From contig NZ_RCHJ01000005.1 of assembly GCF_004011805.1 (NCBI RefSeq), positions 1 through 64,000 on the forward strand: DNA of 64,000 bases, read 5' to 3'. Positions 34,193-45,753 of this stretch are shown here, piece after piece. The notes under the pieces are model-generated. The model did no database searches, had not been told where the DNA came from, and saw only the letters and a list, made by a program, of their open reading frames with translations. Within the stretch, counting starts at the first letter, position 1, and every line of letters starts with the position of its first letter. Origin of the DNA: Piscinibacter defluvii (lineage in GTDB: Bacteria > Pseudomonadota > Gammaproteobacteria > Burkholderiales > Burkholderiaceae_C). The translations under genes were made by a program, and so were the position numbers.

Positions 34193-35166
34193 AGCCCGTG
34201 CACGCGGCCGAACAGCCGCGTGAGGCCGAACAGCGCGTCGATGTTCGGCGTCGGCACGTCCAGCCGCCGGCCCAGCTCGTGCACGACGCCGACGATGGCG
34301 TCGAGCTCCAGCGGGCGGCCGGCCTCCACGTCCTGCAGCATCGAGCTGCGGAAGGCGCCGAGCTTGCGCGTCACCGCGTGGCGGTCCTCCGGACCCTGCG
34401 CGATCGGGCAGCCCAGGCGTTCGCCGATCTGCGCTGCCTCGCGCATCGCGCGCGAGCAGAAGTCGCGCACCAGCGCATCGTCGAGCAGGCGGTCGGCGGT
34501 GGCGCCGGTGATCGCGCTGACCGGGTTGATGGTCAGGTTGCCCCACAGCTTGTACCAGATGTCGCTGCGGATCGCGGGCGAGACGGTCACCTCCAGGCCG
34601 GCCGCCCGCAGCAGCGCGCCGACGCGTTCGGCGCGCTCGCTGGAGCCGCCGCGCGGCTCGCCGACGATGAGCGCACGGCCCATGCGGTGTTCCACCAGGC
34701 CCGGCTCGGTGGTGGTGGCGGCGAGATGGACCACGCCGCCGAGCACGCGCTCGAACGGCAGCGCGGCGGCGATCGCGCCGTCCGGGTCCACGTGCGCCAG
34801 CGGCGCCGCGCCGAGCGCGGCCACGCCCTGGCCGAACCACCACGGCACGCCGTTCATGGCGGTCAGCACCAGCGTCTGCGGGCCGAGCAGCGGCGCCAGG
34901 CGCGGTGCCACCGAGGCGAGCGCCGGGGCCTTGACCGCGACGATCACCAGGTCCTGCGGGCCGAGCGCGGCCGGATCGTCGCTCGCCTGCGCCGGCGCGG
35001 TGTGCAGCTGCCCCGCCTCGCGCAGGCGCCAGCCCTGCTGCTGAAGCGCCGCCAGCGTGGCGCCGCGCGCCAATGCGCTGACCCGGGCCGCGCCCTGCAG
35101 CGCGAGCCGCGCGCCGAGAAAGCCGCCGATCGCGCCGGCGCCGACGATGCAGACCTTGTCCATCAT
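34180..35166 (-). CDS. Ketopantoate reductase family protein (2-dehydropantoate 2-reductase)
   Basis: A 328-residue protein of the PanE/ApbA family. The N-terminal Rossmann motif GAGAIGGFLGARLAL, the VAVKAPAL strand, the NGVPWWFG segment, and the C-terminal KLWGNLTINPVSAITG and KLGAFRSSMLQDVEAGR motifs (with K and S/D residues used for ketopantoate binding) are all present. It would reduce 2-dehydropantoate with NADPH in pantothenate synthesis, but family members also act on other 2-oxo acids. It overlaps the upstream FAD oxidoreductase gene by four bases (ATGA), which argues for a linked catabolic role. Confidence 0.85.
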   Translation of the reverse strand: MMDKVCIVGAGAIGGFLGARLALQGAARVSALARGATLAALQQQGWRLREAGQLHTAPAQASDDPAALGPQDLVIVAVKAPALASVAPRLAPLLGPQTLVLTAMNGVPWWFGQGVAALGAAPLAHVDPDGAIAAALPFERVLGGVVHLAATTTEPGLVEHRMGRALIVGEPRGGSSERAERVGALLRAAGLEVTVSPAIRSDIWYKLWGNLTINPVSAITGATADRLLDDALVRDFCSRAMREAAQIGERLGCPIAQGPEDRHAVTRKLGAFRSSMLQDVEAGRPLELDAIVGVVHELGRRLDVPTPNIDALFGLTRLFGRVHGLYPG

Positions 35167-36290
35167 GGGTGCTCCCTGAGCCGGGTGATGTCGATGAGGG
35201 AGGAGTCGAGCCCGGCCTCCCGGCATGACAGCGGGGTCGGTTCGCCGGCCAGGCGCGCCGCCGCGACCGCGCCCAGGGCGGGCGCGGTCTGGATGCCGTA
35301 GCCGCCCTGCGCGGCCAGCCAGAAGAAGCCGGGCGCCCGCGGGTCCTCGCCCACCACCGGTTCGCCGTCGGCCACGAACGAGCGCAGCCCGGCCCAGCTG
35401 CGGATCGGGCGGCGGATCGTGAACTGCGTGGCCGCCTCGAGCCGCGCGATGGCGGTGGCGATGTCGAGTTCCTCGGGCTGCACGTCCTGCGGCACGGTCG
35501 CGTCGGCATTGGCCGGCGAGGCGAGCAGCACGCCGGCGTCGGGCTTGAAGTACCACTGCTCGTCGATGTCGACCACGCAGGGCCAGTCCGCGACGGCCAG
35601 CCCGGCCGGCGGCGCGAAGGTGAAGGCCGAGCGGCGGCGCGGCTGCAGGCCGACGGGCGGCAGGCCGGCCAGGGCCGCGAGTTCGTCGGCCCAGGCGCCG
35701 GCGGCGTCCACCAGCTGAGAGGCCTGCCAGCGGCGCGGGCCGGCGCGCACGGACCAGCGCGTGCCGGTGCGTTCGATGGCGTCGATGCGCGCGTCGGTCA
35801 CGAGCGTCGCCCCGCGCGCGCGGGCCCCGCGCAGGAAGCCCTGGTGCAGGGCGTGCACGTCGAGGTCGGCAGCGCCTTCGTCCCACAGGCCGGCGACGAC
35901 ACGTTCCGGGCGCAGCGCCGGCACGCGTGCCAGCACCTCGCCGGCACTCCGGCGCGGCAGGCCGAGCTCGGCGGCGGCTGCCTCGAGCGCCGCCTCCTGG
36001 CCGGGCGCGGCCACGCTCAGCGTGCCGCGCGGCCGCAGCAGCGGCGTGGCGCTGAAGCCGGCCGGCGGCGCTTCGAAGAACGCGCGGCTGGCGCGGGTGA
36101 GGGCGCGCACCGCCGGCGGCCCGTAGCTCTCGATGAACATCGCCGCGGAGCGTCCGGTGCTGTGCCAGCCCGGCTGCGATTCCGCCTCCAGCAGCACGAC
36201 ACGCCGCCGCGCCGCGGCGAAGTAGGCCAACGACGCGCCGGCGATGCCCGCGCCGACGATCAGCACATCGGTGTCGGCCGCATCCGTCAT
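35163..36290 (-). CDS. FAD-dependent oxidoreductase (DAO family)
   Basis: A 375-residue enzyme of the D-amino-acid oxidase/glycine oxidase-like family. The dinucleotide motif VLIVGAGIAGASLAYF is at the N-terminus, followed by LLEAESQPGWHSTGRSAAMF. Late motifs are LVDAAGAWADELA, DEQWYFKPDAG and GFFWLAAQGGYGIQTAP, typical of flavin oxidases of amino acids or 2-hydroxy acids. The start at 36290 leaves 40 bases to the divergent greB. It likely oxidises an amine or hydroxy acid to a 2-oxo product. Being coupled to a ketopantoate-reductase-like gene, it may interconvert a hydroxy/oxo acid, but the substrate is unknown. Confidence 0.85.
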   Translation of the reverse strand: MTDAADTDVLIVGAGIAGASLAYFAAARRRVVLLEAESQPGWHSTGRSAAMFIESYGPPAVRALTRASRAFFEAPPAGFSATPLLRPRGTLSVAAPGQEAALEAAAAELGLPRRSAGEVLARVPALRPERVVAGLWDEGAADLDVHALHQGFLRGARARGATLVTDARIDAIERTGTRWSVRAGPRRWQASQLVDAAGAWADELAALAGLPPVGLQPRRRSAFTFAPPAGLAVADWPCVVDIDEQWYFKPDAGVLLASPANADATVPQDVQPEELDIATAIARLEAATQFTIRRPIRSWAGLRSFVADGEPVVGEDPRAPGFFWLAAQGGYGIQTAPALGAVAAARLAGEPTPLSCREAGLDSSLIDITRLREHP

Positions 36291-36330
36291 GCAGGCATGG
36301 TAGCCGGCCGCTGGCAGAATCTTCGCTGCC

Positions 36331-36888
36331 ATGAGCAAGGCCTTCACGAAGGAATCCGACAGCGAGGACGACGAGGACCTCGCGTTGCCCGCACTGCCGC
36401 AGGGCAGCAAGAACTACGTCACCCCGCAGGGTTATGCGCGCCTGCGCGCCGAGCTGATGGGCCTGCTCGACGAGGAGCGGCCCAAGGTCGTCGAGGTGGT
36501 CTCCTGGGCCGCCAAGAACGGCGACCGTTCCGAGAACGGCGACTACCTGTACGGCAAGAAGCGCCTGCGCGAGATCGACCGGCGCATCCGCTTCCTGACC
36601 AAGCGGCTGGACATCGCCGAGGTGGTCGACCCCTCGGCCCACCACGGGCACGACCAGGTGTTCTTCGGCGCGACCGTCACCTACGCCAACCAGAAGGGCG
36701 AGGAGCGCACCATCACCATCAAGGGCATCGACGAGGCTGACAACCAGAAGGGCGAGGTGAGCTGGATCGCGCCGATCGCCCGCGCGCTGCTGAAGGCGCG
36801 CGTGGGCGACGAGGTGACGCTGCAGACCCCGGGCGGGCTGGAGCGCATCGAGGTGCTCGAGGTCGAGTACCCGAAACCTACGGCTTGA
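36331..36888 (+). CDS. greB: Transcription elongation factor GreB
   Basis: A 185-residue GreB. The N-terminal coiled-coil tip contains the acidic DE..R and EVVSWAAKNGDRSENGDYLYGKKR segment that stimulates RNA cleavage in backtracked polymerase. The C-terminal FKBP-like part has VFFGATVTYAN and GEVSWIAPIARALLKARVGDEV. The acidic N-terminal extension (DSEDDEDLALPALPQGSKNY) and the YVTPQGY motif separate it from GreA. It diverges from the FAD oxidoreductase and converges on spoT, whose end it overlaps by 11 bases. Confidence 0.95.
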   Translation: MSKAFTKESDSEDDEDLALPALPQGSKNYVTPQGYARLRAELMGLLDEERPKVVEVVSWAAKNGDRSENGDYLYGKKRLREIDRRIRFLTKRLDIAEVVDPSAHHGHDQVFFGATVTYANQKGEERTITIKGIDEADNQKGEVSWIAPIARALLKARVGDEVTLQTPGGLERIEVLEVEYPKPTA

Positions 36889-39154
36889 CGCGGGCGACGC
36901 GCAGGACGGACGCGGTGCGCTTGAGCGTGCGCATCACCTCGGCCAGGTGCAGCCGGTCGCGCACCGACAGCAGCAGCTTCAGCTCGCTGGTGGTGGCGGC
37001 GCGTTCGTCGCCCATGTCGATGTGCGTGATGTCGGCCTCGGCCGAGGCCACCGCGGAGGCCACTTCGGCGAGCACGCCCTTGCCGTTGCGCAGCAGCAGT
37101 GCCACCGCGGTCTCGAACGGGCGGCTCGGCTGCTCGGCCCATTCCACGCTCATCCAGCGCTCGCTGTCGCGCTCGAACAGCCGCTTGCCGACGCTGCATT
37201 CGGCGGTGTGCACGGTCAGGCCCTCGCCGCGGCCGAGGTAGCCGACGATGGCGTCGCCCGGGATCGGCCGGCAGCACGCGGCCAGCTGCACCGAGGCGCC
37301 CTCGCTGCCGTCGATCAGCACCATGCCCTGCAGCGGCGCGTTGTCGTCGCTGGCGTAGCGGCCCATGGTCAGCGTCAGGGCGTCGGGGCGCTGGCCTTCG
37401 TCGGCCATCAGGCGGGCGATGCGCTTGGCCACGATGCTGGCGATCTTGCGCCCCAGGCCGATGTCGGTGAGCAGCTCGCTGCGGTGCCGGTTGCCGCTCC
37501 AGCGGGTGACCTGCTGCCACAGCGCGGCATGCTCCTCGCCCTCGCCGGGCAGCTGCAGGCCTTCGGCGCGCATCGCCTGCGCGAGCATCTTCTCGCCCAG
37601 ATCCTGCGACTCCTCCTGCTCGAGCGTCTTCAGGTAGTGGCGGATCTTGGAGCGCGCCCGGCCCGTGCGCACGAAGTTCAGCCAGGCCGGATTCGGCCGC
37701 GCGTTCGGCGCGCTGACGATCTCGACCACGTCGCCGCTGTGCAGCTCGGTGCGCAGCGCGACCGGCTCGCCGTTGACCTTGGCGGCGACGCAGTGGTCGC
37801 CGACGTCGGAGTGGATCGCGTAGGCGAAGTCCACCGGCGTCGCGCCCTTGGGCAGCGCGAGGATCTTGGACTTGGGCGTGAAGACGTAGATCGCGTCGGG
37901 GAACAGGTCGATCTTGACGTGCTCGAGGAACTCGCTCGCGTCGCGCGTCTCGTCCTGGATGTCGAGCAGGCTCTGCAGCCACATCGCGCCCAGGCGCTGC
38001 GCGTCCTGGGCGTGGTTGCCGCCGGCGCCCTTGGACTTGTACATCCAGTGCGCCGCGATGCCCTTCTCGGCCACCGCATGCATCTGCTCGGTGCGGATCT
38101 GGAACTCCACCGCCGTGCCCAGCGGGCTGACCAGCGTGGTGTGCAGCGACTGGTAGCCGTTGGCCTTCGGGATCGCGATGTAGTCCTTGAAGCGGCCCGG
38201 CTGCGGCTTGTAGAGCTGGTGCAGCACGCCCAGCGCGAGATAACACTCGGGCAGCGTCTGCACGACGATGCGGAAGCCGAAGATGTCGTTCACCTGCGCG
38301 AAGCTGAGGTGCTTCTCGCGCATCTTCTTGTAGATCGAGAACAGCGTCTTCTCGCGGCCGTACACCTGGGCCGGCAGCTTGGCGCCGGCGAAGGCCTTCT
38401 CGACGTCGCGCTGGATGCGCTCGACCACGTCGCGCCGGTAGCCGCGCGCCCGCTGCACGGCCTTGGACAGCGCCGAGTGGCGCCACGGCCGCAGGTGCTG
38501 GAACGAGAGCTCCTGCAACTCGCGGTAGGTCTGGTTCAGGCCCAGGCGGTGCGCGATCGGTGCGTAGATGTCGAGCGTCTCGCCGGCGATGCGCACGCGC
38601 TTGGAGGGCACCATCGCCTCCATCGTGCGCATGTTGTGCAGCCGGTCGGCGAGCTTGATCAGGATGACGCGCACGTCGCGCGCCATCGCCAGCAGCATCT
38701 TGCGGAACGACTCGGCCTGCGACTCCTCGCGCGTCGAGAAGCGCAGCTTGTCCAGTTTCGTCAGGCCGTCGACCAGGTCGGCGGTCGGCGCGCCGAAGCG
38801 CTCGATCAGCTCGCTCTTGGCGATGCCGCAGTCCTCCATCGCGTCGTGCATCAGCGCGGCCATGATGGCCTGCACGTCGAGCTTCCAGTCGGCGCACAGG
38901 CCGGCCACCGCGATCGGGTGCGTGATGTAGGGCTCGCCGCTGGCGCGGCGCTGGCCCAGATGCGCCTCGTCGGCGAAGCGGTACGCGTCGCGCACGCGCT
39001 TGATCTCGGCGGCGTCGAGGTAGTCGAGCTTGGCGGTCAGGGCCGCGAAGGAGGCCGCCGAGGTTTCGGCGGCGCCGGGCTTGGGCGCCGGCGCGACACG
39101 CCGGCCCGGCACGACGGCCGGGTCGCTGATCGCATCGGGGGAGCGGGCGCCCAT
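36878..39154 (-). CDS. spoT: Bifunctional (p)ppGpp synthetase/hydrolase
   Basis: A 758-residue RelA/SpoT protein. The HD hydrolase domain is intact (THPIAVAGLCADW, MHDAMEDCG), so it can degrade (p)ppGpp. The synthetase domain has YGREKTLFSIYKKM and RFKDYIAIPKANGYQSLHT. The TGS domain (FTPKSKILALPKGATPVDFA), the conserved Cys region (ACCRPIPGDAIVGYLGRGEG) and a C-terminal ACT domain follow. The gene is the last of gmk-rpoZ-spoT, an order common in proteobacteria. An active hydrolase favours the SpoT/Rel name over RelA. The N-terminal 35 residues are low-complexity and the exact start could be further in. Confidence 0.95.
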   Translation of the reverse strand: MGARSPDAISDPAVVPGRRVAPAPKPGAAETSAASFAALTAKLDYLDAAEIKRVRDAYRFADEAHLGQRRASGEPYITHPIAVAGLCADWKLDVQAIMAALMHDAMEDCGIAKSELIERFGAPTADLVDGLTKLDKLRFSTREESQAESFRKMLLAMARDVRVILIKLADRLHNMRTMEAMVPSKRVRIAGETLDIYAPIAHRLGLNQTYRELQELSFQHLRPWRHSALSKAVQRARGYRRDVVERIQRDVEKAFAGAKLPAQVYGREKTLFSIYKKMREKHLSFAQVNDIFGFRIVVQTLPECYLALGVLHQLYKPQPGRFKDYIAIPKANGYQSLHTTLVSPLGTAVEFQIRTEQMHAVAEKGIAAHWMYKSKGAGGNHAQDAQRLGAMWLQSLLDIQDETRDASEFLEHVKIDLFPDAIYVFTPKSKILALPKGATPVDFAYAIHSDVGDHCVAAKVNGEPVALRTELHSGDVVEIVSAPNARPNPAWLNFVRTGRARSKIRHYLKTLEQEESQDLGEKMLAQAMRAEGLQLPGEGEEHAALWQQVTRWSGNRHRSELLTDIGLGRKIASIVAKRIARLMADEGQRPDALTLTMGRYASDDNAPLQGMVLIDGSEGASVQLAACCRPIPGDAIVGYLGRGEGLTVHTAECSVGKRLFERDSERWMSVEWAEQPSRPFETAVALLLRNGKGVLAEVASAVASAEADITHIDMGDERAATTSELKLLLSVRDRLHLAEVMRTLKRTASVLRVARVKP

Positions 39155-39221
39155 GCCGCGAATTTAGCAGGCCGATCCGGGGGCCTGCAGGGGCGGGGGG
39201 AAGCGGTCTAAGCCGGGAGGC

Positions 39222-39425
39222 TCAGACGGGGACCTTGCGCAGCATCTCGACGCCGACTTCGCCGGCGGCGATCTCGCGCAGCGCGGTGACGCCGGGCTTG
39301 TTCTTGGTCTCGATCTTCGGGGCGTGGCCCTGGCTCAGCATGCGCGCGCGGTAGGTGGCCGCGAGCACGAGCTGGAAGCGGTTCGGGATCTTGTGCAGGC
39401 AGTCTTCGACGGTGATGCGGGCCAT
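39222..39425 (-). CDS. rpoZ: RNA polymerase omega subunit
   Basis: A 67-residue omega subunit, beginning [20 protein letters not shown] and containing [12 protein letters not shown] and [16 protein letters not shown]. It helps fold and assemble the beta-prime subunit and forms part of the ppGpp site in proteobacteria, which fits its place between gmk and spoT. Spacing is 22 bases from gmk and 67 from spoT, so it is in the same operon. Confidence 0.97.
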   Translation of the reverse strand: MARITVEDCLHKIPNRFQLVLAATYRARMLSQGHAPKIETKNKPGVTALREIAAGEVGVEMLRKVPV

Positions 39426-39447
39426 GGAACGCTCTCGCGGACAGATG

Positions 39448-40086
39448 TCAGATGAGGTTCAGCGCGGCAAACACCTGGGACTTGTTGCGGCGCTGGGCGG
39501 CGTACTTGAGCCGCTGCGAGTGGACGACGGTCTTGAGATCGAACAGCGCCGTCTCGAAAAGAGCGTTGATTATAACGAAGTCGAAGTGCCGGGCCTGCGC
39601 CACCTCGAGCCGCGCGTTGGCCATGCGGGTCTCGATCACCTCGTGGCCGTCCTCGCCGCGGCGCATCAGGCGCTGGCGCAGCTCGTCCCAGCTCGGCGGC
39701 AGGATGAAGATCAGCACCGCGTGGCGGAACAGCTTCTTGATCTGCAGCGCGCCCTGCCAGTCGATCTCGAGCACCACGTCCTGGCCGTGCGCGATGCAGT
39801 CCTCGATCGCGGCGCGCGAGGTGCCGTACAGGTTGCCATGCACCTCGGCCCACTCGAAGAAGTCGCCGTGCTCGATCTTGGCGCGGAACTCGGGCTCGCT
39901 GATGAAGTGGTACTCGCGCCCGTCCTGCTCCTGGCCGCGCGGCTTGCGCGTGGTGTGCGAAACCGACACCATCAGGTGCGAATCGAGTTCGAGCAGCGCC
40001 TTGACCAGGCTCGACTTGCCGGCCCCGCTCGGCGCCGCGACGACGAAGAGGTTGCCGGGGTACTCGATCGGGGTGGCGGTGCTCAT
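39448..40086 (-). CDS. gmk: Guanylate kinase
   Basis: A 212-residue enzyme that converts GMP and ATP to GDP and ADP. The P-loop is [15 protein letters not shown], the GMP-binding segment shows [19 protein letters not shown], and [17 protein letters not shown] closes the fold. It is the first gene of gmk-rpoZ-spoT, linking GTP supply with (p)ppGpp metabolism. It diverges from the GH1 gene across 117 bases that hold the LacI-type palindrome. Confidence 0.97.
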   Translation of the reverse strand: MSTATPIEYPGNLFVVAAPSGAGKSSLVKALLELDSHLMVSVSHTTRKPRGQEQDGREYHFISEPEFRAKIEHGDFFEWAEVHGNLYGTSRAAIEDCIAHGQDVVLEIDWQGALQIKKLFRHAVLIFILPPSWDELRQRLMRRGEDGHEVIETRMANARLEVAQARHFDFVIINALFETALFDLKTVVHSQRLKYAAQRRNKSQVFAALNLI

Positions 40087-40167
40087 CGCCGCGGCAGTCT
40101 AGCAGCGGGTCGCCCCCGGGTTCGTCCGGATAACCGGGCGGCGTGCGGGCTGGTTCAATCCGGGTCG

Positions 40168-40183
40168 TTGGAAGCGCTTCCAA
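40168..40183 (+). promoter_or_regulatory. Perfect 16-bp LacI-family operator
   Basis: TTGGAAGCGCTTCCAA is a perfect palindrome with the central CG of LacI-family sites, 20 bases before the GH1 start codon. The likely binder is the LacI-type regulator encoded at 45754-46794 in the same cluster. The position near the start codon suggests repression of transcription initiation. Confidence 0.8.
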
Positions 40184-40203
40184 ACGTACGGATTTCACGC
40201 CCC

Positions 40204-41547
<1,344 letters not shown>

Positions 41548-41588
41548 CAACCACGGCCCACGAGGCCATCACGACGAAGGAGACAACG

Positions 41589-42809
41589 ATGACTTCCCGC
41601 ACCCTCGCGCCGATCGCGCTGGCCGCCGGCCTGGTGTTCAGCGGCCTGGCCCAGGCCCAGAAGGCCGAAGTGATCCACTGGTGGACCTCCGGCGGCGAAG
41701 CCGCCGCGATCAAGGAGTTCGCCGCGGCCTACACCAAGGCCGGCGGCACCTGGGTCGACACGCCGATCGCCGGCGGCGGCGGCGCGCAGGCGCGCACGGT
41801 GATGGCCAATCGCACGATGGGCGGCGACCCGCCCACCGCCGCCCAGTACAACTACGGCCGCCAGTACGAGGAGATCATCAAGGAAGGCCTGCTCAACGAC
41901 CTGAACGACGTGGCGGCCAAGGGCAACTGGGACAAGCTGCTGCCCGAGAAGATCAAGAATGCGGTCAAGGTGAACGGCAAGTACTACGCCGTGCCGGTGA
42001 ACCTCCACAACGAGAACTGGGTCTGGTTCAACAAGGCGGTGCTCGCCAAGGCCGGCGCGAAGGAGCCGACCAACCTCGACGAGATGTTCGCCGCGATGGA
42101 CAAGGTCAAGGCGAGCGGCGCCATCCCGCTCGCGCTGGGCGGCCAGGGCTGGCAGGAGGGCATCACCTTCCGCGGCGTGCTGCTGGCCACCGGTGGCCAG
42201 GAGCTCTACAACAAGACCTTCAAGGACAAGGACACCTCCGGCCCCGGCTTCCGCAAGGCCGTGGAGACCTTCAAGAAGCTCAAGGGCTACGTCGATCCCG
42301 GCTCGCCGGGGCGCGACTGGAACCTCGCCACCGCGATGGTGATCGAGGGCAAGGCCGGCTTCCAGATGATGGGCGACTGGGCCAAGGGCGAGTTCGTCAA
42401 CGCCGGCAAGGTGGCCGGCAAGGACTACGGCTGCTTCATGGCCGGCGGCCCGAAGATGCCCTACGCGATCGGCGGCGACGTGTTCGTGTTCCCGAAGCAG
42501 AAGGCGGCGGATGCCGCTGCGGCGCAGAAGAAGCTGGCCGAGCTGATGATCTCGCCGGAGATGCAGGTCGCCTTCAACAACAAGAAGGGCTCGATCCCGA
42601 TCCGCACCGACGTCGACACCAGCAAGATGGACGTGTGCGCCCAGGCCGGCGTGCAGGCCATCAAGGAAGGCCGGCTGCTGGCGAGCGACAACGAGCTGCT
42701 CAGCCCCGACGCCAAGGGTGCGTTCGAGGACGTGGTCAGCAAGTTCTGGAACTCCGACATGTCGGTGGACGACGCCCTCAAGGCGATGACCGCGGCGCTC
42801 AAGCGCTGA
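41589..42809 (+). CDS. Sugar ABC transporter substrate-binding protein
   Basis: A 406-residue periplasmic solute-binding protein (family 1). The signal peptide ends near LAQAQ (MTSRTLAPIALAAGLVFSG). The mature protein starts EVIHWWTSGGEAAAIKEFA, typical of oligosaccharide binders, and contains AVPVNLHNENWVWFNKAVLA and FQMMGDWAKGEF. A GAAGGAGA ribosome site precedes the start. It follows the beta-glucosidase by 41 bases and precedes the permeases, so a beta-glucoside or glucose/mannose-type sugar is the likely ligand (inference). Confidence 0.92.
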   Translation: MTSRTLAPIALAAGLVFSGLAQAQKAEVIHWWTSGGEAAAIKEFAAAYTKAGGTWVDTPIAGGGGAQARTVMANRTMGGDPPTAAQYNYGRQYEEIIKEGLLNDLNDVAAKGNWDKLLPEKIKNAVKVNGKYYAVPVNLHNENWVWFNKAVLAKAGAKEPTNLDEMFAAMDKVKASGAIPLALGGQGWQEGITFRGVLLATGGQELYNKTFKDKDTSGPGFRKAVETFKKLKGYVDPGSPGRDWNLATAMVIEGKAGFQMMGDWAKGEFVNAGKVAGKDYGCFMAGGPKMPYAIGGDVFVFPKQKAADAAAAQKKLAELMISPEMQVAFNNKKGSIPIRTDVDTSKMDVCAQAGVQAIKEGRLLASDNELLSPDAKGAFEDVVSKFWNSDMSVDDALKAMTAALKR

Positions 42810-42821
42810 GTGCCTGACCGC

Positions 42822-42844
42822 CCCCGGGGCCGGTGGCCCCGGGG
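42822..42844 (+). other. Intercistronic hairpin between binding protein and permease genes
   Basis: CCCCGGGGCC, loop GGT, GGCCCCGGGG form a perfect 10-base stem. With no T-run after it, it is more likely a barrier to 3' exonucleases or a partial attenuator that keeps the binding protein in excess over the permease. Confidence 0.65.
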
Positions 42845-42868
42845 CTCTCCATCGTCGAGGGGTCCGAC

Positions 42869-43765
42869 ATGGCTCGTCCGAAGCGGCGGCGCCTGAACCT
42901 GGCGCTGCACGCGGCACTGCTGCCGCTGGCCGTCACCGCGCTGCTGGCCTACGTGGGTTCGGTGCTGTGGAGCATCCGCATCTCGCTGTCGTCCTCGCGC
43001 CTGTTCCCGCGCGACGACTGGATCGGCCTGATGCAGTACGAGCGGCTGTTCGAGACCGACCGCTGGATCGTCTCGCTGAACCACCTCGGCATCCTGGCCG
43101 TGGTCTACATCCTCGGCGTGCTGGTGCTGGGCACGCTGATGGCGATCTTCATCGACCAGCAGGTGCGCGCCGAGAGCTGGTTCCGCACCATCTTCCTCTA
43201 CCCCTACGCGATGAGCTTCGTCGTCACCGGGCTGGTGTGGCAGTGGCTGTTCAACCCCGGCCTCGGCCTGCAGAACGCCTTCCGCCAGATGGGCTGGGAG
43301 GGTTTCACGCTCGACTGGACGGTGCGGCCGGACATGGTGCTCTATGCCGTCGGCCTGGCGATGATCTGGCAGGGCAGCGGCACCACGATGGCGATCATCC
43401 TGGCCGCGCTGCGCGGCGTCGACGAGGAGCAGTGGAAGGCCGCGCGGCTCGATGGCGTCTCGCGCCCGCGCTACTACCTGAGCGTGGTGCTGCCGCAGCT
43501 CGGCCCGGCCTACGCCACCGCCTTCGTGCTGCTCGCGGTGGCGCTGGTGCGCACCTTCGACGTGGTGGTGGTGATGACCAGCGGCGGCCCGGGCGATGCC
43601 AGCGAGGTGCCGGCCAAGTTCATCATCGACCACCTGTTCGGGCGCAACAACATCGGGCTGGCCTCGGCCGCGTCGGTGGTGATGCTGTCCACCGTGTTCG
43701 CGGTGCTCGCGCCGCTGCTGTACTGGCGTTCGAAGGTCCAGGCGCGCCTGGCCGCGGGGCATTGA
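42869..43765 (+). CDS. Sugar ABC transporter permease (MalF type)
   Basis: A 298-residue permease with six predicted spans, starting LHAALLPLAVTALLAYVGSV. The EAA loop before the last spans reads EEQWKAARLDGVSRPRYYLS, the contact site for the ATPase. The start at 42869 is preferred to an in-frame ATG at 42833 because of GAGGGG shortly before it. It is one base from the second permease gene and belongs to the GH1-linked importer. Confidence 0.93.
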   Translation: MARPKRRRLNLALHAALLPLAVTALLAYVGSVLWSIRISLSSSRLFPRDDWIGLMQYERLFETDRWIVSLNHLGILAVVYILGVLVLGTLMAIFIDQQVRAESWFRTIFLYPYAMSFVVTGLVWQWLFNPGLGLQNAFRQMGWEGFTLDWTVRPDMVLYAVGLAMIWQGSGTTMAIILAALRGVDEEQWKAARLDGVSRPRYYLSVVLPQLGPAYATAFVLLAVALVRTFDVVVVMTSGGPGDASEVPAKFIIDHLFGRNNIGLASAASVVMLSTVFAVLAPLLYWRSKVQARLAAGH

Positions 43766-43766
43766 A

Positions 43767-44663
43767 ATGCAGGCCGTCACGCAACCCACCCCCGCGCCGA
43801 GGCGGCGCCGCCCCTGGATCACGCCGGCGCGCGTGGGCATCTACGCCTTCCTGCTGGCCACCTCGGCGTTTTTCCTGCTGCCGCTGTACGTGATGGTGAT
43901 CACCTCGCTGAAGACGCCCGAGGAGGTGCGCCAGGCGACGCTGTTCGCCTGGCCGGCCGCGCCGCAGTTCGGCAACTGGGTCGAGGCCTGGTCCCAGGCC
44001 TGCATCGCGCTGGCCTGCGAGGGCATCCAGGGCGGCTTCTGGAACTCGGTGCGCATCACCGTGCCGGCCACGGTGCTGTCGGTCTTCCTCGGCGCGCTGA
44101 ACGGCTACGCGCTGAGCTTCTGGCGCTCGAAGTGGGGCGACATCCTGTTCGCCATCATGCTGCTGGGCGCCTTCGTGCCCTTCCAGGTGATGATCTACCC
44201 GCTGGTGGCCTGGTTCCGGCTCGGCGGCTTCTACAACACCTACTGGGCCATCCTGGTGGTGCACTGCGTGTTCGGCATGCCGGTGATGACGCTGCTGTTC
44301 CGCAACTACTACGTCGCCGTGCCGCTGGAGCTGTTCAAGGCCGCGCGCATCGACGGCGGTGGCTTCTGGCGCATCTTCTTCCAGCTGATGCTGCCGATGG
44401 CCACGCCGATGCTGATCGTCGCCACCATCCTGCAGGTGACCGGCATCTGGAACGACTTCCTGTTCGGCCTGATCTTCGCGGGCAAGGACAACCACCCGAT
44501 GACCGTGCAACTGAACAACCTCGTCAACACCACCTTCGGCGAGCGCCGCTACCACATCGACATGGCGGCCACGATCCTCACCTCGCTGGTGCCGCTGGCG
44601 GTGTATTTCTTCTCCGGGCGCTGGTTCGTGCGCGGCATTGCCGCCGGCGCCGTCAAAGGGTGA
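43767..44663 (+). CDS. Sugar ABC transporter permease (MalG type)
   Basis: A 298-residue permease with six spans. The N-terminal span VGIYAFLLATSAFFLLPLYV, the EAA-loop motif ELFKAARIDGGGFWRIFFQL and the C-terminal GRWFVRGIAAGAVKG are typical of the MalG group. It forms the inner-membrane channel with the preceding permease. It starts one base after the upstream stop and ends 5 bases before the ATPase gene. Confidence 0.93.
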   Translation: MQAVTQPTPAPRRRRPWITPARVGIYAFLLATSAFFLLPLYVMVITSLKTPEEVRQATLFAWPAAPQFGNWVEAWSQACIALACEGIQGGFWNSVRITVPATVLSVFLGALNGYALSFWRSKWGDILFAIMLLGAFVPFQVMIYPLVAWFRLGGFYNTYWAILVVHCVFGMPVMTLLFRNYYVAVPLELFKAARIDGGGFWRIFFQLMLPMATPMLIVATILQVTGIWNDFLFGLIFAGKDNHPMTVQLNNLVNTTFGERRYHIDMAATILTSLVPLAVYFFSGRWFVRGIAAGAVKG

Positions 44664-44668
44664 ACTGC

Positions 44669-45751
<1,083 letters not shown>

Positions 45752-45753
45752 CC

